From Holophaga foetida DSM 6591 (GTDB taxonomy: Bacteria > Acidobacteriota > Holophagae > Holophagales > Holophagaceae), in the NCBI RefSeq assembly GCF_000242615.2, contig NZ_KI912268.1, positions 2,787,666 to 2,851,665 on the forward strand: DNA of 64,000 nt, given 5' to 3'. Position 1 is the stretch's first letter. The number at the start of each line of letters is the position of its first letter. Under the pieces are notes generated by a model, which was given only the letters and a program-made list of their open reading frames with translations, was not told where the DNA came from and made no database searches. Shown in pieces: positions 15,423-23,999 of the stretch. A program made the translations under genes and the position numbers.

Positions 15423-17321
15423 ATGAAACGCGGTCAGTGGTACTTGTATTTCGCGATAGTTGTATTTATTGCAATATTTACCTATCTATGGCGGCAAGGG
15501 AGGCCCCGGCCCACATCTCCGCCAGCCCCGACCCAGGGCGTCGCCAAGCCCTTTCCTGGAGGTGTTCGCATGGAGGTTCTATACCGCGCCGCGAGGTCCA
15601 TCGCCGATCCGGTGGGGCACTTCACGGGATTCCAGCCCGGCCAGACCCTGCTGGCGAAGGGCACCTTGATCCGCAAGGGGGCCATGCCACTGCCCTGCGA
15701 TATCGTCTTTGACCGGGACGTGGCGGTGACCCTGCGGGACGGCACGGTGATCTATACGGATGTCTTCCGCCCAGCCAATGCCAGGGGGCCCCTCCCGGCC
15801 CTTGTGGCCTGGAGCCCCTACGGCAAGGGGATCATGGGCGGGAACCAGCATCTGGACGAGTTCCCGGGGCGAGTGGGGGTGCCCAGGAGCGCCGTCTCTG
15901 ACCTCCAGAAGTGGGAGGGGCCGGACCCTGCCTACTGGTGCCTCAACGGCTATGCCATCGTTCATCCGGATGCCCGGGGCGTCTTCAGGTCCCAGGGGGA
16001 TGTGGCCTTCTGGGGCACCCAGGAAGGGCGGGACGGCGCCGACCTCGTCGAGTGGGTGGCGGCCCAGTCCTGGAGCAACGGCAAGGTGGGGCTGGCGGGC
16101 AACTCCTGGCTGGCCATCGCGCAGTGGTTCATCGCCGCCGAGCGCCCTCCGCACCTGGCGGCCATCGCCCCCTGGGAGGGGCATGTGGACGGCTACCGCT
16201 GCGATGTGCTCCGGGGCGGGATTCCGGATGTCGGTTTCAACGAATCCATCACCGCCATCACCTGCGGGGAGCACCGGGTGGAGGACATGCCGGCCATGGT
16301 CCGGGCCCACCCCCTGATGAATCCCTATTGGGAGGACAAGCGGGCGCGGTTGGAGCGCATCGAGATCCCAGCCTACGTGGCGGCCAGCTGGAGCAATGTG
16401 GTCCATACCCCCGGGACCTTCGAGGGTTACCAGCGCATCGCCTCGCCGAAGAAGTGGATGCGGGTCCACAACAGCATGGAGTGGCACGACTTCTACCTGC
16501 CGGAGCACCAGGATGACCTGCGGCGCTTCTTCGACTGCTACCTCAAGGGGATGGACAACGGCTGGGAGCGGACCCCCCGGGTGCGCCTTGCTGTCTTCGA
16601 CGGCAGGGGCGAGGACCGGGACACCCTCGATCGGGCCGAGAAGGACTTCCCCTTGTCCCAGACCCAGTACCAGACCCTATTCCTGGATGCCCAGCGGGGG
16701 ACAATGAGTGCCAGTGCCTCGGCGGAATCCGCACTGCGCTACCAAGGGGATGACGGCCAGGGACGGGCCGTCTTCACCTTGCGTTTTGACCGGGAGACCG
16801 AACTGACGGGCTTCATGAAGCTAAGGCTCTGGGTGGAGGCCGAAGGCTCTGACGACATGGATATCTTCGTGAAGGTGGAGAAGCTGGACGCCAAGGGGCG
16901 CGTGGTGCCCAAGGCCAACATCCCCATGGAGGGGCTCAAGAAGAGCCTCACCCGCTGGCTGTTCCGCAGGGGGGTCGAGAAGGTGGCCATGGCCTACTTC
17001 AGTGGTCCCAAGGGGCGTCTGCGGGTCTCCCACCGCGCCCTGGATCCCGGGCGCTCCACGCCGGAACAGCCCTACCTGAGCCATGTCGCCAGGGAGCCCC
17101 TGGCGCCGGGCCAAGTGGTTCCGGTGGAGATCGCCATCAGCCCAGTCTCCTGGGTCTGGCGTCCCGGTGAGCAGCTTCGGCTGACCGTGGCCGGGTACAA
17201 CCTCCACCCGATTCCCCTGCCGGGCATCCCGCCGCCGGACATCCGGAACCGGGGCACCCACATCCTCCACACCGGAGGACGCTACGATGCCCACCTGCTG
17301 GTGCCCGTGATTCCGAGGTAA
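15423..17321 (+). CDS. CocE/NonD family hydrolase, membrane-anchored
   Basis: Alpha/beta hydrolase of the cocaine esterase / X-Pro dipeptidyl-peptidase family. From ATG 15423 it has 632 residues: an N-terminal helix LYFAIVVFIAIFTYLW (signal anchor), the hydrolase core with DVAVTLRDGTVIYTDVFRP and WSPYGKG, the nucleophile elbow GLAGNSWLAIAQW (the usual G-x-S-Y-x-G reads G-N-S-W-L-A), and the C-terminal jelly-roll domain with SPVSWVWRPGEQLRLTVAGY. A GTG at 15405 is an alternative start but overlaps the palindrome. Substrate unknown: an ester or acyl amide. Single gene; repeats fill the space after its stop. Confidence 0.87.
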   Translation: MKRGQWYLYFAIVVFIAIFTYLWRQGRPRPTSPPAPTQGVAKPFPGGVRMEVLYRAARSIADPVGHFTGFQPGQTLLAKGTLIRKGAMPLPCDIVFDRDVAVTLRDGTVIYTDVFRPANARGPLPALVAWSPYGKGIMGGNQHLDEFPGRVGVPRSAVSDLQKWEGPDPAYWCLNGYAIVHPDARGVFRSQGDVAFWGTQEGRDGADLVEWVAAQSWSNGKVGLAGNSWLAIAQWFIAAERPPHLAAIAPWEGHVDGYRCDVLRGGIPDVGFNESITAITCGEHRVEDMPAMVRAHPLMNPYWEDKRARLERIEIPAYVAASWSNVVHTPGTFEGYQRIASPKKWMRVHNSMEWHDFYLPEHQDDLRRFFDCYLKGMDNGWERTPRVRLAVFDGRGEDRDTLDRAEKDFPLSQTQYQTLFLDAQRGTMSASASAESALRYQGDDGQGRAVFTLRFDRETELTGFMKLRLWVEAEGSDDMDIFVKVEKLDAKGRVVPKANIPMEGLKKSLTRWLFRRGVEKVAMAYFSGPKGRLRVSHRALDPGRSTPEQPYLSHVAREPLAPGQVVPVEIAISPVSWVWRPGEQLRLTVAGYNLHPIPLPGIPPPDIRNRGTHILHTGGRYDAHLLVPVIPR

Positions 17322-17331
17322 TGCCTCAGTT

Positions 17332-17367
17332 GTCGTTCAGGCCTCCGCCATGGAATAGGAACGGTGA
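17332..17367. repeat. Short dispersed repeat, copy 2
   Basis: Second copy of the 2821-2858 element, beginning gtcgttcaggcctccgccat, ten bases after the hydrolase stop. It differs from copy 1 at only a few positions. Confidence 0.65.
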
Positions 17368-17402
17368 GATCAAGCTTCGCAACACCAACAACTGGGTCTA
17401 CC

Positions 17403-17454
17403 TTTATCCTGTTGAAAAGCCTTGAACAGGATGTGCAGGATGGCCAGGATAAAA
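17403..17454. repeat. Inverted repeat of the tttatcctg/caggataaa type
   Basis: The outer pair tttatcctg / ccaggataaa and the inner pair tcctgtt / aacagga fold into a hairpin with additional aggatg units between. This composition is typical of short intergenic repeats seen in many environmental bacteria. It may also end transcription of both convergent neighbours. Confidence 0.65.
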
Positions 17455-17534
17455 GCAGAATGGAATAAATTGCCGCTTCAACAAGCAGGCAATACTATGT
17501 TCATTAAATAATGGTAGACGTAAACACTTCCGCA

Positions 17535-20297
17535 CTACCTCGCATTGAAGTCCCCGGCCTTAACCTGGACCAACCGCGCCGGATCGAGGTGCTTCCGCAT
17601 GGCGTTCCGGACCTGGTCCGGCGTGAGGGCCCGCACCTGGGCCTCCAGCTGCTCGTTGTAGGCCAGGGTGCGTCCGGCCTCCAGGTGGCTGGCCAGGCGG
17701 GAGGCCAGCTCCCGGTCCTGGGCCCGGCTCACTTGCTGCGACTGGAGCCAGCCCTTGCGGGCTGCATCGAGCTCTTCCGGGGTGAATCCGTCCTTGAGAA
17801 CCCTGGCCAGCTCCTCCTGGAAGGCCGCTTCCAGTCTGGCGGCGTTCTGGGGGGCGTAGATGGCGTAGGTGATCCAGGCCCCGGAGGCGTCCAGGGGGTT
17901 GGCCTGGAGCATGCTGCCGACGCCGTAGCTCAGGCCCTCCTTCTGCCGGATGCGGGTGGCGAGCCGGGAGTTGAGGAAGCCGCCTCCTAGCATGAAGTTG
18001 CCCATTACCAGGGCGGGGTAGTCGGGGTTCGTATCCTGGAGGGCCAGGGTCTGGCCGGCCATGAAGAAGGCGTTGGCCTTGTCCGGGGTCTCCAGGCTTA
18101 TCCGGCTGCCGTTGGTGGGTTTGTAGGGGCGTGCCATGCGCTCGTAGGGCCTGGGGCTGCGCCACTGCCCCAGGAGGTCTGTCACCAGCTTCTGGGTGGC
18201 CTTGGGTTCCAGGTCGCCCACCAGGGAGAGCTCCCCAGCGGAAGCGCCATAGAAGTCGCGGTGGAAGGCCTTGAGGTCCTCCAGGCGGAGCTGCCGGATC
18301 TCCGCCAGCTGCTCCTCCAGGGTGGGGACGTAGCGCGGGTGGCCCTTGGGATAAGGGCTGAGGGTCCGCTGGAAGGCGAGCTGGCCGATGGACCTGGGCT
18401 CGGAGCGCTGCTGCTCGATGGCGGCCAGGGCCTCCTGGCGGAGGGACTCGAACTCGGAAGCGGGGAAGGCGGGATCCTTCAGGACCTCCACCGCCAGCTT
18501 CAGCACTTCCGGGAGATGCTCCCGGGTCGTTTCGCCGGAAAGGGTGAGGGCCTCGGCATCACCGCTCACCTGGAGTTGGGCCTTGAGCTGATCGAAACGG
18601 TCGGCGATCTGGGTGCGGTTCAGGCGGGAGCTTCCCCGCATCAGCATTTCCGGCACCTGGGCCCCGGCATCATCCCGGCCCCTGAGGCTGCCCTCGCTTC
18701 CGAAGCGCAGGGTCAGGCGGAAGTTCACCGAGGATCCTCTGGATTTCTTGGGCACCAGAACGGCCTTGAGTCCGGCGGGTGTGGTGAAGCGGATGGCGCG
18801 GGCCTCAATGGCAGAGGGGGCGGTATCGAATGCTTCGCCCTGGCTGACCTGGGCCTGTCCCTTGTAGTCCTGCACCATGGCGGCCACGTCCTTGGGGGCC
18901 GGGATCTCCGCCCGATCTGCCTGGTCGGCGGGAACGAAGAGGCCCAGGGTGCGGTTGGAGGGCTTGAGGTAGGCCTGGGCCACCCGAGCCACGTCTTCAG
19001 GCTTCACGGCCTTGACACGGTCCCGGTCCAGGAAGAAGAGGCGCCAGTCTCCCATGCCCATGTATTCGCTGAGGGCGAGGCCCATCCGCTCGGCATCGTT
19101 GAAGGCCAGATCTACTCCCTTGAGGAGCTGCTGCTTGGCGCGCTCGACCTCTTCGGGTGTGTAGGCGTGGGAGGCCGGGGCCTCCACAGCCTGCAGCAGC
19201 TCGGCTTTGGCATCGTCCAGGGAGGCTTCCCGGCGCACCTGGGCGCCCAGGACCAGGAAGGATGGCTCCCGGAGCTGGAGGGGATCGGCGAAAGCCATGG
19301 TGGCCATTTTCCCCTCCACCAGGGCCCGGTGGAGCCTGCCGGTGGGGGTGTCTCCCAGGATCTGGGCCAGGACGGCGATGGGGGCGAAATCCGGGTCGGA
19401 ACCCGGGGGCATCCGGTAGCCCGCCATGGCCACCTGGATATCCCCCTTGCGGCGGACGATGACCTGGCGCTCGCCATCCTGGGTGGGCTCCAGGGTGTAG
19501 GTCCTGGGAATCACCCGGGAGGGGCGGGGGATGGAACCGAAGCGCTGCTGGATGAGCTCCAGGGTCCGGGCCTCGTCGATGCTCCCGGCCACCAGCAGCA
19601 CGGCATTGTCCGGCTGGTAGTAGGTTCTGAAGAAGGCGGAGAGGCGGTGGATGTCCACGTTCTCGATATCGCTTCGGGCGCCGATGGGGAGCTTGCCGTA
19701 GTTGTGCCAGTCGAAGGCGGCTCCCAGAAGCCGCTTGTAGAGCACCCCCATGGGGCTGTTCTCCCCCATCTCGAACTCGTTGCGAACCACCGTCATCTCG
19801 GTCTTGAGCAGTTCGGCGGCCTTCTCGGGGTCGATGCCGATGAAGCTGTTGACCATGCGATCCGCTTCGAGGTCCAGGGCCCACTTGAGGTTCTCCTCCG
19901 AGGCCTGGAAGGTTTCGAAGTAGTTGGTGCGGTCCCAGGCGGTGCTGCCGTTGGGACGGGTGCCGTGCTCGGTCAGCTCCTTGGGGATGTCCGGGTGGCG
20001 CGGGGTGCCCTTGAAGAGCATGTGCTCCAGGAGGTGGGCCATGCCGGTTTCGCCGTAGTTCTCATGACGGCTTCCCACCAGGTAGGTGATGTTCACGGTG
20101 ATGGTGGGCTTGCCGGGATCGGGGAAGAGCAGGACCCGCAGGCCATTGGCGAGACGGTATTCCGTGATGCCCTCCACGGAGGTGACCTTCACGGGGGCGG
20201 CGAGGGTGGCTTCCTGGGGTGGAACCGCAGGAGGGGCTGCCCCGAGGGCGATCTCTGAGGCGAGGGTGAAGGCCAGGGCGGAAGCGATGGGATTCAT
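17535..20297 (-). CDS. M16 family zinc metalloprotease, exported
   Basis: Pitrilysin/insulinase-type protease of 920 residues with both M16 halves fused. N-terminal signal peptide (PIASALAFTLASEIALGAA). The inverted zinc motif HxxEH is at H88-E91-H92 in HLLEHMLFKG; the third ligand is probably the Glu in VVRNEFEMGE (~174). A second, inactive half begins at ~510 (IRFTTPAGLKAVLVP) and has the usual R/Y-containing segment GGFLNSRLATRIRQKEGLSYGVGS that closes the chamber. Likely periplasmic, degrading peptides. ATG with aagga upstream, 12 bp after the start-proximal end of the next gene's stop, so it may share a transcript with the UDG-like gene. Confidence 0.95.
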   Translation of the reverse strand: MNPIASALAFTLASEIALGAAPPAVPPQEATLAAPVKVTSVEGITEYRLANGLRVLLFPDPGKPTITVNITYLVGSRHENYGETGMAHLLEHMLFKGTPRHPDIPKELTEHGTRPNGSTAWDRTNYFETFQASEENLKWALDLEADRMVNSFIGIDPEKAAELLKTEMTVVRNEFEMGENSPMGVLYKRLLGAAFDWHNYGKLPIGARSDIENVDIHRLSAFFRTYYQPDNAVLLVAGSIDEARTLELIQQRFGSIPRPSRVIPRTYTLEPTQDGERQVIVRRKGDIQVAMAGYRMPPGSDPDFAPIAVLAQILGDTPTGRLHRALVEGKMATMAFADPLQLREPSFLVLGAQVRREASLDDAKAELLQAVEAPASHAYTPEEVERAKQQLLKGVDLAFNDAERMGLALSEYMGMGDWRLFFLDRDRVKAVKPEDVARVAQAYLKPSNRTLGLFVPADQADRAEIPAPKDVAAMVQDYKGQAQVSQGEAFDTAPSAIEARAIRFTTPAGLKAVLVPKKSRGSSVNFRLTLRFGSEGSLRGRDDAGAQVPEMLMRGSSRLNRTQIADRFDQLKAQLQVSGDAEALTLSGETTREHLPEVLKLAVEVLKDPAFPASEFESLRQEALAAIEQQRSEPRSIGQLAFQRTLSPYPKGHPRYVPTLEEQLAEIRQLRLEDLKAFHRDFYGASAGELSLVGDLEPKATQKLVTDLLGQWRSPRPYERMARPYKPTNGSRISLETPDKANAFFMAGQTLALQDTNPDYPALVMGNFMLGGGFLNSRLATRIRQKEGLSYGVGSMLQANPLDASGAWITYAIYAPQNAARLEAAFQEELARVLKDGFTPEELDAARKGWLQSQQVSRAQDRELASRLASHLEAGRTLAYNEQLEAQVRALTPDQVRNAMRKHLDPARLVQVKAGDFNAR

Positions 20298-20309
20298 AGG
20301 GGCATTCCT

Positions 20310-20912
20310 TTACGGGTGCAGAAGGTTGGCCAGATCCTGTTCCCAGGCATCCTGGAGGTCCTTCAGCTTCAATCCCCTGCCCTTGTCCGGGGCCGCCTGG
20401 AGGAGGCCCTGGGCGCTGGGGTGGGGGAGGCAGAAGAGTTCAAAGGCGGGGGCTCCGCGGAGCTGGGTGAGAATCCACTGGGCGCGCTTGCCCAGGGTGA
20501 TGACCCGGAGCCACCCTTCGCATCGGTGGGCGGCCGTCTGGATCTCTTCCTGGATGCGCGTCAGGTTCTCCGGGTTCCGCAGTTCGGTGTTGGAGGGCGC
20601 CCGGAACTTATGTCCGTCGGAGGTGGGGCACTGGGGGAAGGCGTTGCTGAGGGCGGCCCCCTTGAGCCTGGGGCAGATGCCCAGTTCGCGGAAGCGGGCC
20701 CCGTCCCAGACCTCGTAGGCTTCGGCGGGCACCTCGGCCAGCCCGGCCCTCTCCAGGGCGCGGTAGACCTGGACCCCTGCCCGGTCCCCCCAGAAGGGGA
20801 TGCCGCTCTGATCTGCGCCCTTGGGGCCCGGGGCTTCGCCATAGAGGATAAGGCGGACGGGGCCTTCCTCGGGGAAGCGTGCGGGAACGGAGGTCTGCCG
20901 GATGCGTGCCAT
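20310..20912 (-). CDS. Uracil-DNA glycosylase superfamily protein
   Basis: 200 residues. Motif 1, GEAPGPKGADQSGIPFWG, and the C-terminal motif LPHPS fit the UDG fold (family 4/5-like and the uracil-DNA glycosylase-like group). A middle segment SNAFPQCP may mark the second loop. The four Fe-S cysteines of thermophilic family-4 enzymes are not all evident: cysteines occur at ICPRLK, QCPTS, HRCEGW and LFCLPH, so an Fe-S cluster cannot be claimed. Probably excises damaged bases. It precedes the M16 gene by 12 bp on the same strand. Confidence 0.72.
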   Translation of the reverse strand: MARIRQTSVPARFPEEGPVRLILYGEAPGPKGADQSGIPFWGDRAGVQVYRALERAGLAEVPAEAYEVWDGARFRELGICPRLKGAALSNAFPQCPTSDGHKFRAPSNTELRNPENLTRIQEEIQTAAHRCEGWLRVITLGKRAQWILTQLRGAPAFELFCLPHPSAQGLLQAAPDKGRGLKLKDLQDAWEQDLANLLHP

Positions 20913-20931
20913 GGGATCAGTGTCTCAGGGC

Positions 20932-20985
20932 TTTCCCATTCAGAGAGAACCCCAATTGAGATTGGGGTTCTCTCTGAATGGGAAA
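20932..20985. repeat. Perfect 24-bp inverted repeat
   Basis: Arms 20932-20955 and 20962-20985 are exact reverse complements around the loop ttgaga. It begins 20 bp upstream of the UDG-like gene's start and lies in a divergent intergenic region. No U-tract follows on either strand, so a plain terminator is unlikely. It is either a mobile-repeat relic or a transcribed hairpin or operator. Confidence 0.9.
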
Positions 20986-21062
20986 TCTGGTTAAAAATAG
21001 ATTAAAGGCAGTGACGGTCTATTCGTGCCCCGAACGAACTCCAGCACGATCTTCCCCGCCCC

Positions 21063-21090
21063 TTGGCATCCACAAGAAAAAGCCTATCTT
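21063..21090 (+). promoter_or_regulatory. Sigma-70-type promoter for the 21116 gene
   Basis: TTGGCA (21063-21068), a 16-base spacer, then TATCTT (21085-21090), about 25 bases before the start codon and followed by the ribosome site cagggagaa. Confidence 0.5.
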
Positions 21091-21115
21091 TTCCTATGTT
21101 TCAGGGAGAAGTGCC

Positions 21116-21304
21116 ATGGGGAAGCAATCCCCAGAAGACCCGAAGGCTGGATGGCTCCATCGTCTTGAGCAAAGTCGAAGCGAGCGGACCCGGGAGGCGG
21201 AGGAGTTTCCCCGCCTTTCCCGGGAGGATCTGGAGCATCCCGAACGCTATCACCAGCGTCTGCAGGACTGGATCAGGAAGCAGGGGCACATCGGGCGCCA
21301 CTGA
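21116..21304 (+). CDS. Small charged protein, unknown
   Basis: 62 residues from the ATG at 21116, which has a strong agggaga site; the longer frame to 20978 runs into the inverted repeat. It is hydrophilic and very rich in Arg, Glu and Gln (LEQSRSERTREAEEFPRLSR, then LEHPERYHQRLQDWIRKQG), probably mostly helical. No signal peptide, membrane helix or known motif. Convergent with the acyl-CoA dehydrogenase gene. The promoter and ribosome site make it a likely gene. Confidence 0.55.
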   Translation: MGKQSPEDPKAGWLHRLEQSRSERTREAEEFPRLSREDLEHPERYHQRLQDWIRKQGHIGRH

Positions 21305-21312
21305 TCAACGGA

Positions 21313-23070
21313 TCAGAGGTATTCGATCGGGTAGGCTCCCTTGGCGATGATCTGGTCCGCGATGCGGCTGGTGATCTTGGAACCGGCTTCGGGGGCGTAG
21401 CCGTCGAAGGCCTTCATGTCGGCCATGGCCTGATCCAGGGCATCGTCTTCCAGGACTTCACCCAGGAGGAGCTTGGCATTGGTGAGGATCCTGGGGGTGG
21501 TCTCGTTTACGAAGAGCTTGGCCAGGTCAATGGCCAGCTCCGACCAGCGGTGGGAAGCGGTGGCCATCTTCTCGGCCCGCACCACGGCGGACTCCATGGC
21601 GTAGATCTCCGTGGCCATCTCGGCGGCCCGGGCAGCGCCCTCCTGGTTCTCGATGAGCTTCTGGCCGCATACTTCCAGGGCAGCGGCGGTGGCGTACTGG
21701 GCTTGGCGCTTGGCCAGCTCCACGGCCTGCTTGGCCTTGGCCAGGGGGCCGTCGCCGAGTCGGGGCAGATCCGCGGTGTCCTTGCGCAGGGGCAGGGAGG
21801 CGTTGCTGGACTTCTTGAAGATCTGGCTGGCGATGATCATGCGGTTGATCTCGTTGGTGCCTTCGAAGAGTCGGTTGATGCGATTGTCCCGGTAGAGCTT
21901 CTCGGGGGCATACTCGGCGGAGAACCCGTAGCCACCGAAGCACTGCACCGATTCGTCGGCGATCAGGCCCAGGGCTTCGCTGTCCCAGATCTTCATCATG
22001 GAGGCTTCCATCTGGAACTCGTCCATCATCTCCAGCTTGGCCTTGGCGGCGTCGGGCTGGTCCCAGTGGATGGAGTGCATGCCGTCGTTGATGTAGCCGA
22101 TGGTGCGGAAGTTCATGCTCTCGGCCACGAAAATGCGGGTGGCCATCATGGCCAGGTATTTGCGGATCAGACCGAAGTTGTTGATGGTCTTGCCGAACTG
22201 GGCCCGTTCGCCGGTGTAGCGCAGGGTGACCTTCAGGGCCTCCTTGGCGATGCCGTTGCAGCCGGCGCCCAGCTTGAAGCGGCCGATGGCCAGGATGCCG
22301 AAGGCGATGCGGTGGCCCCGGCCGATCTCGCCCAGGAGACGGTCCTTGGGGATGCGGCAATTGTCAAAGTTCATGGCGCGGGTGGAGGAACCCTTGATGC
22401 CGAGCTTGTGCTCCTCGGCCTCGATGAAGAAGCCGGGGTCGTTCTTCTCCACGATGAAGGCGCTGAACTTGCGGCCGTCCACCTTGGCGAAGACCACGAA
22501 GACATCGGCGAATCCGGCGTTGGTGATCCACATCTTGGAGCCGTTGAGCACCCAGTGGTCACCGTCCAGGGTGGCCACGGTCTTGGAGTTCATGGCGTCG
22601 CTGCCAGCGCCGGGCTCCGTGAGGGCGTAGGCCGCCAGCCACTCACCGCTGGCCAGCTTGGGCAGGTACTTGGCCTTCTGGGCCTCGTTCCCGAAGTAGA
22701 CGATGGGCAGGGTGCCGATGCCCGTGTGGGCGCCGTAGCTCACGGAGAAGGAGGCTTGGCGGCCCAGTTCCTCCAGCACCAGCAGGCCGGTGATCTTGTC
22801 CAGGTCCAGGCCGTCATAGGCCTCGGGGATCTCCAGTCCGAGCAGGCCCAGGTCACCGCCCTTGCGGAGCAGTTTGCGACTCAGTTCCAGGTCCAGTTCG
22901 TCGATCTCGGCATCTTTGGGCAGCACCTCACCCTCCACGAAGCTCCGGGCGACCTTGCCGATGGCCCGGGCTTCCTCGCTCAGTTCCTCGGGGGTGAACT
23001 GAGGCTGGGAACCGATGGGGGCCAGCAGGAAGCTGCCTCCGAAGATCTTTTCGCTGGTGCATACGTCCAT
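21313..23070 (-). CDS. Acyl-CoA dehydrogenase, long form
   Basis: FAD enzyme oxidising acyl-CoA to enoyl-CoA in fatty-acid degradation. The ATG at 23070 with ggagg upstream gives 585 residues; the longer frame crosses the promoter region. The core shows AYALTEPGAGSDAMNS, WITNAGFADVF, FGKTINNFGLI and CFGGYGFSAEYAPEKLYRD. The catalytic base is probably the Glu in RLFEGTNEINRM. About 200 extra residues after the core make it resemble VLCAD/ACAD9-type proteins rather than short-chain enzymes. The stop lies 8 bp from the convergent small gene. It is divergent from ubiE, sharing a ~106-bp promoter region. Confidence 0.93.
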   Translation of the reverse strand: MDVCTSEKIFGGSFLLAPIGSQPQFTPEELSEEARAIGKVARSFVEGEVLPKDAEIDELDLELSRKLLRKGGDLGLLGLEIPEAYDGLDLDKITGLLVLEELGRQASFSVSYGAHTGIGTLPIVYFGNEAQKAKYLPKLASGEWLAAYALTEPGAGSDAMNSKTVATLDGDHWVLNGSKMWITNAGFADVFVVFAKVDGRKFSAFIVEKNDPGFFIEAEEHKLGIKGSSTRAMNFDNCRIPKDRLLGEIGRGHRIAFGILAIGRFKLGAGCNGIAKEALKVTLRYTGERAQFGKTINNFGLIRKYLAMMATRIFVAESMNFRTIGYINDGMHSIHWDQPDAAKAKLEMMDEFQMEASMMKIWDSEALGLIADESVQCFGGYGFSAEYAPEKLYRDNRINRLFEGTNEINRMIIASQIFKKSSNASLPLRKDTADLPRLGDGPLAKAKQAVELAKRQAQYATAAALEVCGQKLIENQEGAARAAEMATEIYAMESAVVRAEKMATASHRWSELAIDLAKLFVNETTPRILTNAKLLLGEVLEDDALDQAMADMKAFDGYAPEAGSKITSRIADQIIAKGAYPIEYL

Positions 23071-23176
23071 GAAGCCTCCGAACAGATGAAATGACGGCAA
23101 AAGGCAATTGTACTTTAAGTAGAGGATTCGTCGGGAGACGCCTGTTCCAGGCATCATGGACCCATGAGGTTCTTGC

Positions 23177-23869
23177 ATGCCTGAAGGAAAGAAGGTCCAG
23201 CAGATGTTCTCCGGTATTGCCGGGCGATACGACGTGCTGAACCATGTGCTTTCCATGGGCGTTGATTTCTACTGGTGGTGGCGCATGGCCCGGATCTCCG
23301 GCGCGGGTCCTGGGAAGCGATACCTGGATGTGGCCGCAGGCACAGGGGACTCCAGCCTGGCCCTGGCCCGGCGGGGCGCGGAGGTGCTGAGCACGGACTT
23401 CACCCATGCCATGCTCCGTCTGGGACCCGCCAAGTTCCAGCGGAAGGGGATGGGTCGCCTGGTATGGGCCAGTGTGGGGGCCGACGCCCAGCGACTGCCA
23501 TTCCATGACGCCAGTTTCGACGGGCTCACCATCTGTTACGGCATCCGCAATGTGGAGCATCGGGCTCTGGCCTACGGGGAGTTCCTGCGGGTGCTCCGTC
23601 CAGGGGGTCAGCTGACGATCCTGGAGTTCAGTCGCCCGCGCTGGGCCTGGCTCCGGGGGGTCTACACCTGGTACAGCCTGAAGCTCCTGCCGCGCATCGG
23701 CGCCTGGATCAGCGGGGACGCCGGGGCCTACACCTATTTGCCCGAGAGTATTCGCGCCTTTCCAGATCAGCCCTCCCTGGCCGCCGAACTGGAGGTCGCG
23801 GGCTTCCGGGGGGTGCGCTGGACCAGCCTCACCGGTGGGATCGTGGCCTTGCACGTGGGGATGAAGTAG
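23177..23869 (+). CDS. ubiE: Demethylmenaquinone/ubiquinone methyltransferase UbiE (MenG)
   Basis: SAM-dependent methyltransferase finishing menaquinone (or ubiquinone) synthesis. 230 residues; ATG with gaggt seven bases upstream. Family markers: VQQMFSGIAGRYDVLNHVLS at the N-terminus, SAM motif YLDVAAGTGDSSLALARRG, LPFHDASFDGLTICYGIRNV, and ILEFSRPR. Menaquinone is the likely product in this kind of organism, which is an inference. No other quinone genes are adjacent. Confidence 0.95.
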   Translation: MPEGKKVQQMFSGIAGRYDVLNHVLSMGVDFYWWWRMARISGAGPGKRYLDVAAGTGDSSLALARRGAEVLSTDFTHAMLRLGPAKFQRKGMGRLVWASVGADAQRLPFHDASFDGLTICYGIRNVEHRALAYGEFLRVLRPGGQLTILEFSRPRWAWLRGVYTWYSLKLLPRIGAWISGDAGAYTYLPESIRAFPDQPSLAAELEVAGFRGVRWTSLTGGIVALHVGMK

Positions 23870-23999
23870 CCTGGGCCCCGAAAGGGGCGTACTATCTGGA
23901 ACATCATCTGGCCCGGCAGCATCGCATCAGAACACGGCTGAACTTACACGGCAGGTCGAGTTCTGTCGATAGGTTCGTATTCCCCTGGAGACCCCGGAT

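Noticed and set aside
23870..23900. Terminator after ubiE (gcccc-gaaa-ggggc)
   Set aside because: The stem has only five pairs and no U-tract, too weak to list as a feature.
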